Part shown: positions 1-9,103 of the stretch, piece by piece
Layout: each line of letters opens with the position of its first letter
Position numbering within the stretch: the stretch's first letter is position 1
Assembly: GCF_015521605.1 (NCBI RefSeq)
Contig: NZ_WANV01000024.1
Location: 1 to 57,008, forward strand
Origin: Thermococcus sp.
Lineage (GTDB): Archaea; Methanobacteriota_B; Thermococci; Thermococcales; Thermococcaceae
Direction of reading: 5' to 3'
Length of the DNA: 57,008 nucleotides
Made by a program: the position numbers and the translations under genes
Notes under the pieces: model-generated
Database searches by the model: none
Told to the model about the DNA's origin: nothing
The model's input: the letters and a program-made list of their open reading frames with translations, nothing else

Positions 1-1108
1 TGGTGGTCTCGGTGTCCCAGTAGTCGCCGGTTATGTTCTGAACCCACTCGAAGTAGCTGACGGTGACACCACCGGCGTTACAGAGGAAGTCCGGTATGAC
101 AAGGACGCCCTTCTCATGGAGGATCTCGTCGGCCTCCGGGGTGGTCGGACCGTTGGCGAGCTCTGCTACTATCTTGGCCTTGATCTTGTCGGCGTTGTCC
201 TTGGTGATGACGCCTTCGATGGCGCTCGGGGCGAGGACGTCGACCTCGAGCTCGAGGAGCTCCTCGTTGGTGATGTTAGTGGCTCCCGGGAAGTCCTTAA
301 CTGAGCCGTGCTCCCTCTTCCACTTGAGGACTTCGTCGGCGTTTATGCCGTCCTCCATGTAGATGCCGCCCTTGCTGTCGCTGACGGCGACGACCTTCAT
401 GCCGTACTCCTCGCTCATGATCTTGGCCATGTAGTAGCCGGCGTTACCGTAACCCTGGATGGCGATAGTCTTACCCTTGAGGTCCATTCCGAGGGCCTTG
501 GCCGCCTCACGGACGGTGAAGCTGGCACCCCTGGCCGTGGCGTCCATCCTCGCGACGATACCGCCGACACCGGGCGGCTTGCCGGTGATGATTCCGAAGC
601 TCGGAACCTTCCTCCTGCTGATGGCCTCGTACTCGTCCATCATCCAGGCCATGATCTGCGGGTTGGTGTAAACGTCGGGGGCCGGAATGTCAGTGTAGGG
701 ACTGATGATGTCGTAGATGGCCCTTATGTAGTTCCTAGCGAGCCTCTCCTTCTCCCTCTCGCTGAGCTCCTTCGGGTTGACGATGATACCACCCTTACCT
801 CCACCATAGGGGAGGTCAACAACGGCGACCTTCCAGGTCATCCAGGTGGCGAGGGCCTTGACGGTGCTGAGGGTCTCGGCCGGGTGCCACCTGATTCCAC
901 CCTTGGTCGGACCGCGGGCCCAGTTGTGCTGAACGCGGAAACCAGTGAAAACCTTGACAGAACCATCGTCCATCTCGAGCGGAACTGAGACCTCAACAAT
1001 CCTCATGGGCTTCTTGAGCCACTCAAGGGCCTCTTCGCTTATGTCCATGAACTGGGCAGCCCTCTCGAGCTGCTGAACGGCCATCTCAAACGGGTCAATC
1101 TCGACCAT
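1..1108 (-). CDS. gdhA: Glutamate dehydrogenase, C-terminus cut by window edge
   Basis: Cytosolic hexameric enzyme that interconverts glutamate and 2-oxoglutarate plus ammonium using NAD(P). The reading frame begins [18 protein letters not shown] and 369 codons lie inside the window. Visible family motifs are the substrate-binding [11 protein letters not shown] and PYGGGKGGI segments with their lysines, and the Rossmann dinucleotide motif [11 protein letters not shown]. The start at 1108 follows GGTGGTAAGG, a good ribosome-binding site. A TATA box lies about 50 bases upstream. The frame shows no break. Thermococcales use this very abundant enzyme in peptide catabolism. Function is secure; only the last part is missing. 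Confidence 0.97.
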   Translation of the reverse strand, partial: MVEIDPFEMAVQQLERAAQFMDISEEALEWLKKPMRIVEVSVPLEMDDGSVKVFTGFRVQHNWARGPTKGGIRWHPAETLSTVKALATWMTWKVAVVDLPYGGGKGGIIVNPKELSEREKERLARNYIRAIYDIISPYTDIPAPDVYTNPQIMAWMMDEYEAISRRKVPSFGIITGKPPGVGGIVARMDATARGASFTVREAAKALGMDLKGKTIAIQGYGNAGYYMAKIMSEEYGMKVVAVSDSKGGIYMEDGINADEVLKWKREHGSVKDFPGATNITNEELLELEVDVLAPSAIEGVITKDNADKIKAKIVAELANGPTTPEADEILHEKGVLVIPDFLCNAGGVTVSYFEWVQNITGDYWDTETT

Positions 1109-1159
1109 CCTTACCACCTCGGGTTTCGGTAATTTGCGATAAGCCCTTAGGCATTTGCA

Positions 1160-1167
1160 TATATAAA
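1160..1167 (-). promoter_or_regulatory. TATA box of gdhA
   Basis: On the minus strand the sequence reads GCGAAAGGTTTATATATG, a purine-rich BRE followed by a TATA box. This places transcription start near 1135-1140 and gives a leader of roughly 30 bases before the gdhA ATG. Confidence 0.7.
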
Positions 1168-1359
1168 CCTTTCGCCAAAGGAGGCAGGAGAACGGTTAAT
1201 TTTAAACAAAAAGTTATGTACGGAAATTTTCGGCGAAAAGAAAATATCTGCCGAAATTTTGGGACAAAAACAGGACTGTACATCCAAGATTTTTTATACA
1301 TTGGAGAACATAAAGGAGCACCACTGAATAAAAATGTATGAAATCATATTGAAACGGGG

Positions 1360-1420
1360 GCCCTCAGCGAGAAGTCGGTCATCACCCATCAGATCACTCT
1401 CGTTCCAATCATCGGGCACC
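1360..1420 (-). ncRNA. Probable box C/D guide sRNA
   Basis: On the minus strand four boxes occur in the right order and spacing. A C-like box CCGATGA (1409-1415) keeps the GA, U and G of the kink-turn core. A 16-base guide follows (1393-1408), then D' box CTGA (1389-1392), a 3-base spacer, a consensus C' box GTGATGA (1379-1385), an 11-base guide (1368-1378) and D box CTGA (1364-1367). C to D spans 52 bases, the usual size in Pyrococcus and Thermococcus. Flanks GTGCCC and GGGCCC could close a short stem. By the D+5 rule the predicted 2'-O-methylation targets are the A in CGAGAAGUCGG and the fifth base (C) of AUCACUCUCGUUCC. I could not match these to rRNA or tRNA here. The C box is imperfect in the bulge positions. 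Confidence 0.6.
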
Positions 1421-1479
1421 ACTACAACTGGGGCGCCACAGGTTAAATATTTGATGGAGTGTGAAGGACGTATTTTTGT

Positions 1480-1528
1480 CACTATTTGTCCAATAACCCC
1501 TCTGAATTGACACAGTGTCAAAATAGTG
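1480..1528. promoter_or_regulatory. Nested palindromes upstream of the transporter promoter
   Basis: TTGACAC-A-GTGTCAA (1507-1521) is a perfect 15-base palindrome. It sits inside or beside a wider inverted repeat, CACTATTT (1480-1487) and AAATAGTG (1521-1528). The site lies about 110 bases upstream of the TATA box of the transporter gene. It looks like a regulator binding site; which regulator is unknown. Confidence 0.4.
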
Positions 1529-1629
1529 CTTACGTTCTTCTGACGTATTAGAAAAATGACGAGAGCGTAACAAGCTTGGTTTAACGGTTGAGTAAATCGT
1601 CTTTTGTCGAAAAAAGCTATTAGAAAGCT

Positions 1630-1637
1630 TTTTATAG
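1630..1637 (+). promoter_or_regulatory. TATA box of the sodium-dependent transporter
   Basis: AAGCTTTTTATAGAA provides a TATA element that predicts a start near 1656-1660. The leader would then carry a small hairpin, CCCCG (1661-1665) with CGGGG (1676-1680), before the ribosome-binding site GGGGGTGA at 1706. Confidence 0.5.
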
Positions 1638-1718
1638 AATGCCTTGTCTTATACATAATGCCCCGCCGCAGTACACGGGGTGCTAAAGCCCATACATTTA
1701 AGAACGGGGGTGAATTGT

Positions 1719-3302
1719 GTGGAACAAAGAGATCAATGGGCAACTAAGCTTGGTTTGATTTTAGCTATGGCAGGTAACGCCATCGGTCTTGGTAACTTCT
1801 GGAGGTTCCCGTACCAGCTGGCTAGCAACGGTGGCGGCGCCTTCATGATACCGTACTTCATAGCCCTGCTCTTCCTTGGAATACCAGTGATGTGGATTGA
1901 GTGGACAACGGGAAGATACGGTGGCAAGTACGGCCACGGTACAATCGGCCCGATGTTCTACCTCATGGCCAGGGAAAGCCTGAAGCCAAAGACCGCCCTT
2001 ATCTTTGGTATCATCGGTGGTATGCTGGCTTTCTCGGTCGCTTCGCTGCTGAGCTCATACTACTACCAGGTCATCGGTTGGTCAGCGGCGTACACCTACT
2101 ACAGCCTCACCGGAGCCTACTTCGGCAAGGACACCGTCCAGTTCTTCCTGAGCTACGTGGCCAACACCAAAGCAGTCATATTCTTCTGGGGACTGACGAT
2201 GGTTCTCCTTGGAATAGCAGTCGGCCAGGGTGTCAGCAAGGGTATCGAGCGCTGGGTCAAGGTTATGATGCCGCTCCTCTACGTGTTTGCCATACTCCTT
2301 GTTATTAGGGCACTGACCCTCGGTTCACCAGTCAAGCCCGAGTGGAGCGCTATCAAGGGCCTTGAGTACATCTGGAAGCCGGACTTCCAGACCCTGAGCC
2401 AAAACTTCTTCAAGATCAGCCTTGCAGCGGCGGGACAGATATTCTTCACACTGTCCCTCGGTATGGGTATCATACACAACTACGCCAGCTACCTCGGTCC
2501 GGAAGATGACGTTGCCCTCAGCGGTCTTGCCACCGTTTCACTCAACGAGTTTGCGGAGGTCATCCTCGGTGGCTCACTCGCCATACCGATAGCCTTCGCC
2601 TACCTCGGCCCGGAGCAGGCTGTTAAGGGTGGCGTTGGTCTGGCCTACATGGCACTGCCGAACGTCTTCGCCAACATGCCAGCCGGTCAGATATTTGGTG
2701 CAATGTGGTTCCTGCTCCTCTGGTTCGCAGGATTCACCTCGGCCATAGCAACCTACAACTATCTTGTCGCCATGCTCGAGGAGGACATACACCTTGAGAG
2801 AAAGATCGGTACCTGGGTGGTCTGGATATTCCTGTTCATCCTCGGACTCCCGGTCGCCCTCGACAGCAGCCTGGCATACCTCAGCGAGCTCGACATGTGG
2901 GTCGGCAGCTACTTCCTCGTCCTGCTCGGTCTCTTCGACGTCATAGTGGCAGTCTGGCTCTTCAAGCCCGACAACTTCTGGGAGGAGCTCCACAAGGGAG
3001 CCTACATCAACGTGCCTAGCTGGTTCAAGCCCATCATGGTCTTCATAGCACCACTGTTCATGATAATCCTCCTCGCGGGGAACACCTGGGACTACATCCA
3101 GATGGGCGCATTCAGTGTCTCGGAGTCCTACGTTACCAACGTCCTTGGCTACGACTACACGCCCCAGGTCATCAGCCTCATCACCAGGGCCAGGATAGTG
3201 ATACTCATAATCCTCATCATCGGTGCCATCGAGGCGTACATGGCCATCAAGAAGAAGTACGGCGAGGAGCTTGCGAAGAACGAGGTGCTCATAAAGATCT
3301 GA
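1719..3302 (+). CDS. Sodium-dependent amino-acid symporter (SNF/NSS family)
   Basis: Membrane carrier of the neurotransmitter:sodium symporter family, expected to import an amino acid with Na+. The N-terminus reads WATKLGLILAMAGNAIGLGN followed by FWRFPYQ, the family's helix-1 signature with the unwound GNAIGLGN sodium/substrate site. About 11-12 hydrophobic helices follow. The chosen GTG start at 1719 has ribosome-binding site GGGGGTGA five bases upstream; the open frame extends further 5' but without such a site. A 36-residue membrane protein follows after 10 bases, as in the MetP-MetS type of bacterial transporter. The substrate cannot be told from sequence; hydrophobic amino acids such as methionine or alanine are plausible. 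Confidence 0.92.
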   Translation: MEQRDQWATKLGLILAMAGNAIGLGNFWRFPYQLASNGGGAFMIPYFIALLFLGIPVMWIEWTTGRYGGKYGHGTIGPMFYLMARESLKPKTALIFGIIGGMLAFSVASLLSSYYYQVIGWSAAYTYYSLTGAYFGKDTVQFFLSYVANTKAVIFFWGLTMVLLGIAVGQGVSKGIERWVKVMMPLLYVFAILLVIRALTLGSPVKPEWSAIKGLEYIWKPDFQTLSQNFFKISLAAAGQIFFTLSLGMGIIHNYASYLGPEDDVALSGLATVSLNEFAEVILGGSLAIPIAFAYLGPEQAVKGGVGLAYMALPNVFANMPAGQIFGAMWFLLLWFAGFTSAIATYNYLVAMLEEDIHLERKIGTWVVWIFLFILGLPVALDSSLAYLSELDMWVGSYFLVLLGLFDVIVAVWLFKPDNFWEELHKGAYINVPSWFKPIMVFIAPLFMIILLAGNTWDYIQMGAFSVSESYVTNVLGYDYTPQVISLITRARIVILIILIIGAIEAYMAIKKKYGEELAKNEVLIKI

Positions 3303-3312
3303 GGTGGTGGAG

Positions 3313-3423
3313 ATGGACACGGGAGCTCTCGCTTTCCTAGTCTTTGCATGGGGCGCAATATTCATCATGATGTACTGGAGCATTACCAAGCTCCTGCAAC
3401 ATGAGAAACAGCAAAAGGCTTAA
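3313..3423 (+). CDS. 36-residue transporter-associated membrane protein (MetS-like)
   Basis: A very short gene, MDTGALAFLVFAWGAIFIMM and so on, with one transmembrane helix followed by a charged tail ending LLQHEKQQKA. The ribosome-binding site GAGGTGGTGGAG overlaps the end of the transporter gene. Position, size and the AIFIMMYWS pattern resemble the small MetS/'methionine and alanine importer small subunit' proteins that accompany SNF carriers in bacteria. A role as an accessory subunit of the symporter is inferred from this arrangement. Confidence 0.75.
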   Translation: MDTGALAFLVFAWGAIFIMMYWSITKLLQHEKQQKA

Positions 3424-3459
3424 AGCTCCGCTTTTCTTTTACCTTTTGGAGGTGTAGGT

Positions 3460-4188
3460 ATGCGAAGTGCAGAGATTCTGCGAGATGTCGCACAGACTTT
3501 AGAGGATGTCGAAAAGAGAATCAACTCATTAAAAAACCTCTCAGATAAAAACAAGCAGAAAGCCCTCAGGCTTATCCATGAAGCCCGCGAGAACTTCCTC
3601 CAGCTGTCTGAAAACCTCGCGACCGATAACGAGGAGCTGGCCAACTTCTTCCTCAAAAGGGCCGTCAGGCTGAAGAACAACACAAACGACAAATACATCG
3701 AGAAAATGGGGGAGAAGGAGTACATGAAGGACGTGGCGATGATGAACAAGTATTCCAAAGTTGCCCCCTACGATTTCGCCGGTGAGGTCAAGGTTCTCCG
3801 CAGGGCGTACAGGGCGTTCCTGTTTGGAATGGTTCCATTCTATATTGTATCCGGCATATTCGGTCCGATGTATGCCTTTACGGCCCTGATACTAATAATC
3901 CCAACGCTCCTGGCGATGCTGAGTCTGAGAAAGAGAGGTAACCTCGGCCTGATGCTGTCCTTCGCAGTCATGCCCATTCCGATGATCATGGGCGCATTCT
4001 CTATAAGGTATGCCATCTACGCATTTAACGACCCCACCGAACTCGCGAAGATAGCCGAGGCCTTCGGCAGAAGCATTGGATTTGCCCAGGCGGTCGTTGC
4101 TATCATAGGTGCTCTCGGAGCGGCAACACTGATCCTGCTCGGCTACGCCAGCTACGCCCTCTACAAGCACAGACACGCGTTCCTGTGA
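3460..4188 (+). CDS. Membrane protein with cytoplasmic helical N-domain, unknown function
   Basis: 242 residues. Residues 1-100 are highly charged and alpha-helical, probably coiled coil (LRDVAQTLEDVEKRINSLKN). Four hydrophobic segments follow between about residues 110 and 235. Ribosome-binding site GGAGGTG lies six bases before the ATG. A likely promoter is lacking in the 36-base gap after the small transporter subunit, so it may be cotranscribed with the transporter. I recognise no family; function unknown. Confidence 0.75.
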   Translation: MRSAEILRDVAQTLEDVEKRINSLKNLSDKNKQKALRLIHEARENFLQLSENLATDNEELANFFLKRAVRLKNNTNDKYIEKMGEKEYMKDVAMMNKYSKVAPYDFAGEVKVLRRAYRAFLFGMVPFYIVSGIFGPMYAFTALILIIPTLLAMLSLRKRGNLGLMLSFAVMPIPMIMGAFSIRYAIYAFNDPTELAKIAEAFGRSIGFAQAVVAIIGALGAATLILLGYASYALYKHRHAFL

Positions 4189-4201
4189 AAAAAGAAAGCC
4201 C

Positions 4202-4540
<339 letters not shown>

Positions 4541-4583
4541 TTAAAACTTCAGAAAAGGCTTTCGAAATTAAACAAAGGAAAAT

Positions 4584-6593
4584 TCAGGAAATCTGAGCCA
4601 GGAACTTCCTTAGCCTTTTGAGAGAGATGCGGGTTTTCCTGGCCAGCTCCTCAACATCGGCGTTTCTGAGGTCTTCTACCGTGTGAACTCCAGCACGCTG
4701 GAGCTTTGCCAGGGTTTTCGGTCCGATGCCCTTTATCGATAGGAGGCCACTCTTTTTCTTGAGTTTTCTTCCTTTCCCGGAGGTTCTGAGCCGCCCTACA
4801 CTCGGTTTTCTGGCCTTTTCGCGTCCCGGTGGCTTTTCCGCTTTACGGGAAGGCTTTATGGCCACAACCTTGACCACTTCCGTGGCGTAGGCTCTCTCGG
4901 GAACTTCCTCCGATGGCCGTTCGGCGGGTTCTCCACTCCCCTCCGGTGGAACCTCGGGGGGCTCCACGTACTCCGGAACCTCCGGGGGATTCTCACTCAC
5001 GTAGCTCGCAACCACCACCGGTCGGAAGGGGTTGTCCCGCTCCTCAAGCCGCTCCAGAAGGTGGACGTCAAAAGCTCCTGTTTTAACGTACCTTTCCAGC
5101 TCGTTTGCCAGCCTGTGGAAGTCCCTGCTGTGGGTCAGAATCCTTCTCTCGGCGTACTTCTTTGCCTGACCGGTCGTTATGAGGAACTGCCAGTCGCTGG
5201 CTTCGAGGATCAATATCTCCCTCGCGAGCTGCTCAAGGATTCTGTCGGTGGTTCTGTCCATCCCGTAGTACTTACTCGCCAGCGCTACCATTCTCTCCTC
5301 GGCACGATAGACGTGCTCCCACGTCCATTCCGTTCCCCCGTTCCACCAGGTCGAGTGGTCGGCGTTGGCCCCCCACGAGCCCTCTGGTAGCTCAACTTCG
5401 TACCGCTCTCCTGTGTAACTGTCAAGGAAGGCCGAAAGTGTCGTGGTAACTATTCCCCTTTCCGCCATCAGTTCAAGCACCCTGCCGAGCCATTTGACGC
5501 CCTCAAACCACCAGTGGCCGAAGAGCTCGGTGTCGTAGGGCGAAACGACTATTCCCTTCTCACCCAACTTCTCCTCATAGCCCTCCAGCAACGTGGTCAC
5601 CAGCCAGACGAAGTGTCTGGCGTGCTCCTCGACCCGTTCCATCGCTTTATCGGGGTCGTAAAATTCCTTGTCCCCGAGCTCAACGTCCTTTCCCGTTACC
5701 CTCCAGTACTGCCCTCCGCTCTCCGGGGCTTTCCTGTGGAACTCCCGATAGAAGAAGTCGCCCGGATAGCCGTAGTGTGCGCTCCAGACCTGGTGGCCGG
5801 TTTCCCGGTTGCGGGCGAAGATGGCCACGCTGGAGCCCCTAACCCAGTAGGGCCTCAGCGTGCTCTTCTCTCCTTCGTAGAGCTGAATCTCGCCATAGCC
5901 CCTCGTCACGGGGCCCTCATCGATCAGGTTGCTCTCAACGAAGAAGTACTCGATACCGAATTCCTCCAGGAATCTCTCTATGCCCTGCCTCTTGACCAGC
6001 CTTCCACCCGGGAGCTCCCACTCTCCGGCCGGCCTGTAGGCGCACTCCGGAAGCCAAATCCCCCTCGGCCTCCTCCCGAAGTGTTTCTCGTACGTGGCAA
6101 CGCCGTTTGCTATTTGCGCCCTTATCGCCTCGTCCCTCCCGAGGAGGGGGAGATAGCCGTGAGTTGCCGCGGAGGTTATTATTTCGAGATAGCCGGAATC
6201 CTGGAGCTCGCGGAACTTGCCGATGATGTCGCCGTTTATCGCCTTCCAGTAGTCGTAAACCTTCCTGAAGTGGTCAAGGGAAGCCCTAACCGCCTTTTCG
6301 TCGTACTTGCCCGATTTCAGGTCTTTCTCGGTTGCCTCGATTCTCCTCAGGAGATATTCCTCAAACTCGGCCTTGATGTAATCATCGGCCAGCTGCTCGG
6401 CCAGAACGGGGGTTATGTTGATCACTAGCTGGAACCTAACACCAGAATAACGGAGGCGCTCAAACTCCATGAGGAGGGGCAGATAGGTCTCGCTCATCGC
6501 CTCGTAGAGCCATTCCTCGCCGAAGGGCCATCTGCCGTGCTTCCGAACGTAGGGGAGGTGGGTGTGCAGGACGAATGTGAAGTAGCCTTTCAT
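4584..6593 (-). CDS. GH57 1,4-alpha-glucan branching enzyme
   Basis: Cytosolic enzyme that creates alpha-1,6 branches in glycogen-like glucan. 669 residues, as in the characterised T. kodakarensis enzyme TK1436. The GH57 beta/alpha barrel starts FTFVLHTHLPYVRKHG. The nucleophile falls at Glu183 in IWLPECAYRP and the acid/base at Asp354 in SPYDTELFGH, the same numbers as in TK1436. The C-terminal tail (about 560-669) is Pro/Glu/Lys-rich and ends in a helix-hairpin-helix region, LLSIKGIGPKTLAKLQRAGV, also known from the Thermococcus enzyme and not needed for catalysis. Ribosome-binding site GGTGATATAGA supports the start. Confidence 0.93.
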   Translation of the reverse strand: MKGYFTFVLHTHLPYVRKHGRWPFGEEWLYEAMSETYLPLLMEFERLRYSGVRFQLVINITPVLAEQLADDYIKAEFEEYLLRRIEATEKDLKSGKYDEKAVRASLDHFRKVYDYWKAINGDIIGKFRELQDSGYLEIITSAATHGYLPLLGRDEAIRAQIANGVATYEKHFGRRPRGIWLPECAYRPAGEWELPGGRLVKRQGIERFLEEFGIEYFFVESNLIDEGPVTRGYGEIQLYEGEKSTLRPYWVRGSSVAIFARNRETGHQVWSAHYGYPGDFFYREFHRKAPESGGQYWRVTGKDVELGDKEFYDPDKAMERVEEHARHFVWLVTTLLEGYEEKLGEKGIVVSPYDTELFGHWWFEGVKWLGRVLELMAERGIVTTTLSAFLDSYTGERYEVELPEGSWGANADHSTWWNGGTEWTWEHVYRAEERMVALASKYYGMDRTTDRILEQLAREILILEASDWQFLITTGQAKKYAERRILTHSRDFHRLANELERYVKTGAFDVHLLERLEERDNPFRPVVVASYVSENPPEVPEYVEPPEVPPEGSGEPAERPSEEVPERAYATEVVKVVAIKPSRKAEKPPGREKARKPSVGRLRTSGKGRKLKKKSGLLSIKGIGPKTLAKLQRAGVHTVEDLRNADVEELARKTRISLKRLRKFLAQIS

Positions 6594-6721
6594 TCTATAT
6601 CACCGGGAGTGTTGTTGATCTTGGAGTATTTAACCTTATCCGGAACAGAGTTGAGCCCGTGAACATCTCAGGACAGCGAAGGGGTTTAAAGGGAAAGGGA
6701 CAACCCGGAAGGGGTGAGAGA

Positions 6722-8674
6722 ATGAAGGAAGAAATGAGCAGCGTTGATATACGCTACATCGTGAGGGAGCTCCAGTGGCTTATCGGTTCTCGCGTTGACA
6801 AGGTTTACCATGACGGCGACGAGATAAGGATTAAACTCCGGACGAAGGAGGGAAGGGCTGACTTGATACTCCAGGCCGGCAAGAGGTTCCACCTCACGAC
6901 CTACGTAAAGGAGGCCCCAAAACAGCCCTCAAGCTTTACCATGCTCCTCAGGAAGCACCTCTCAGGTGGATTCATCGACGCGATAGAGCAGCACGGCTTC
7001 GATAGGATAGTGAAGATTCGCGTTGGGGACTACACCCTCATCGGCGAGCTCTTCAGGAGGGGGAACGTGATACTCGTTGACGGGGAGAACAAAATCGTCG
7101 CAGCGCTCCGCTACGAGGAGTACAAGGACAGGGCGATAAAGCCGAAGGCGGAATACAGGTTTCCACCGGCGAGGGAGAACCCCCTTGAGGTTTCGAAGGA
7201 GCGCTTCCTAGAACTGATGCGGGAAGATGAAAATCTCGAACTCGTCCGTGCCCTGGCCAGAAAGCTTAACATGGGGGGCATGTACGCGGAAGAGATTTCC
7301 ATCAGGGCCGGCTTCGAGAAGACAGCTCCCGTGAAGGAGCTGAGCGATGGAGACCTGCTGAGGGTCTACGAGGCGATGCTTAAGACCTTCAACGACGAAC
7401 CAAAGCCCAACATAGTCTTCAAAGACGGAAACATGCACGACGTCGTTCCAATCGAGCTGAGGCTCTATGAGGGACTGGAGAAGCGCTATTTTAAAACCTT
7501 CAGCGAGGCCCTCGACGAGTACTTCGGAAAGATAACCCTGGAGAAGGCGAGAATTGAACAGACAAAGAGGCTTGAGGCCAAGAAGAGGCAGCTCCTCATG
7601 ACGCTCAGAAAGCAGGAGGAGATGCTGAAGGGCTTCGAGGAGGGGGCGAAGGCCAACCAGGAGATAGGTGACCTGATCTACGCCAACTACGCCCTCATCG
7701 AGAGACTTTTGGAAGAATTCAGGAAAGCCACTGAAAAGCTCGGCTGGGACGAGTTCAAAAAGCGCATAGAGGAGGGCAAGAAGGGGGGCAACAAAATCGC
7801 GCTCATGGTGAAGGGCATCGACCCCAAGGAGAAAGCCGTGACGATAGAGCTGGAAGGCAAAAAGATACGCCTCCACCTCAACAAAAGCATAGGTGAGAAC
7901 GCCGAACTCTACTACGAGAAGGCCAAGAAGTTCCGCCACAAGTACGAGGGGGCACTTAAGGCCTACGAGGACACGAGGAGGAAGCTCGACGAGGTGGAGA
8001 GGCTCATCGAGGAGGAGCTCAAGAAGGAGCTGAACGTCAGGCGAATAGAGAGGAGAAAAAAGAAGTGGTTCGAGAAGTTCCGCTGGTTCGTTTCGAGCGA
8101 GGGCTTTCTGGTTTTAGCGGGTAAGGATGCGAGCACCAACGAGATTCTAATAAAGAAGCACATGGCCGAGAACGACCTCTACTGCCACGCCGACGTCTAC
8201 GGCGCCCCGCACGTTGTGATCAAGGATGGCCAGAAAGCCGGGGAGAAGACCATCTTCGAGGCCTGCCAGTTCGCGGTCTCGATGAGCAAGGCCTGGAGCA
8301 GGGGAGTTTACAGCGAGGACGCCTACTGGGCGCTCCCGGAGCAGGTCACCAAGCAGACCCCAAGCGGCGAGTACCTGGGCAAGGGAGCTTTCATGGTCTA
8401 CGGCAAGAGGAACTGGCTCCACGGGCTCCCTCTCAAGCTCGCCGTTGGCGTGATAAACTACGAGGGCGAGGACTACGTCGTCTGCGCCCCTATCGATGCC
8501 ATAAAGGCCCACACGGACAGGTACATCGTGATACGCCCGGGTTCGCTGAAGAAGAGTGAGCTCGTGAAGAAGATACGGCGTATTCTGGAGAAGTGGGGCT
8601 ACAAGGTGAGGGAAGAGGACATTATGTCCGTCCTGCCGCCGGGGAACGGCGACGTTGTCGAGGTCGTGGGCTAG
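6722..8674 (+). CDS. rqcH: RqcH / NEMF (NFACT) ribosome quality control protein
   Basis: Archaeal relative of bacterial RqcH and eukaryotic Rqc2/NEMF, which bind stalled 50S/60S-peptidyl-tRNA and act in quality control. The order is NFACT-N (residues 1-220), paired coiled coils (about 270-455) and the NFACT-R RNA-binding domain starting at SSEGFLVLAGKDASTNE (about 460). 650 residues. The ATG at 6722 follows GGGGTGAGAG; an upstream in-frame ATG at 6659 would add a basic, low-complexity leader and is not favoured. The stop overlaps the stop of the convergent gene by four bases (CTAG). Confidence 0.9.
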   Translation: MKEEMSSVDIRYIVRELQWLIGSRVDKVYHDGDEIRIKLRTKEGRADLILQAGKRFHLTTYVKEAPKQPSSFTMLLRKHLSGGFIDAIEQHGFDRIVKIRVGDYTLIGELFRRGNVILVDGENKIVAALRYEEYKDRAIKPKAEYRFPPARENPLEVSKERFLELMREDENLELVRALARKLNMGGMYAEEISIRAGFEKTAPVKELSDGDLLRVYEAMLKTFNDEPKPNIVFKDGNMHDVVPIELRLYEGLEKRYFKTFSEALDEYFGKITLEKARIEQTKRLEAKKRQLLMTLRKQEEMLKGFEEGAKANQEIGDLIYANYALIERLLEEFRKATEKLGWDEFKKRIEEGKKGGNKIALMVKGIDPKEKAVTIELEGKKIRLHLNKSIGENAELYYEKAKKFRHKYEGALKAYEDTRRKLDEVERLIEEELKKELNVRRIERRKKKWFEKFRWFVSSEGFLVLAGKDASTNEILIKKHMAENDLYCHADVYGAPHVVIKDGQKAGEKTIFEACQFAVSMSKAWSRGVYSEDAYWALPEQVTKQTPSGEYLGKGAFMVYGKRNWLHGLPLKLAVGVINYEGEDYVVCAPIDAIKAHTDRYIVIRPGSLKKSELVKKIRRILEKWGYKVREEDIMSVLPPGNGDVVEVVG

Positions 8675-9081
8675 AGCTTTTCACCGCCGGCGACTACGAA
8701 GCCCACCACAAAGCTCAGCAGAGCTATGACGTAGCCCTCGGCCAGAATCTCAAAATAGCCTGAACCGTAGACGTACCACGACGTGAGGGTGAAGACGAAC
8801 ATCCCCACAGTGCCCACCCCGGGGCCGACCCTCCCCCCGAGAACACCGAAGAGCACGCCGACGAGTATCATGAATATTCCCGCAAAGAACGCTATGAAGG
8901 TGAACATGCCCGCGGTGCTGTGGGGGTTGAGCCACCAGAACGCCTCGTTGAACCCCCCGGGAATCGTCAGGACTTCGCGAAGGATACCGAGGAAGGTTAT
9001 TTCCCAACCGTTGAAACGGAACCAGGGGAGTGCAAAGGAGAGAACCACCAGAAGGGAAGACAGGAAGGAAAAGAGCCTCAT
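8671..9081 (-). CDS. Small four-helix membrane protein, unknown function
   Basis: 136 residues, starting MRLFSFLSSLLVVLSFALPW, with four predicted membrane helices and a glycine-rich third helix (LVGVLFGVLGGRVGPGVGTV). The start at 9081 has GGGGTGA with normal spacing; ATG 9087 and GTG 9090 overlap that site. It ends tail-to-tail with rqcH, sharing four bases. I do not recognise the family. Confidence 0.7.
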   Translation of the reverse strand: MRLFSFLSSLLVVLSFALPWFRFNGWEITFLGILREVLTIPGGFNEAFWWLNPHSTAGMFTFIAFFAGIFMILVGVLFGVLGGRVGPGVGTVGMFVFTLTSWYVYGSGYFEILAEGYVIALLSFVVGFVVAGGEKL

Positions 9082-9103
9082 CTTCATCACCCCTTAAATC
9101 TCG

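Noticed and set aside
308-988. Long plus-strand frame opposite gdhA, and similar long frames opposite other highly expressed genes
   Set aside because: These are mirror frames caused by the codon bias of the true genes; they lack start signals and protein-like composition.
1294-1743. 149-codon open frame on the minus strand between gdhA and the transporter
   Set aside because: It runs through the transporter promoter, the palindromes and the C/D RNA, has no ribosome-binding site, and has a composition unlike a protein.
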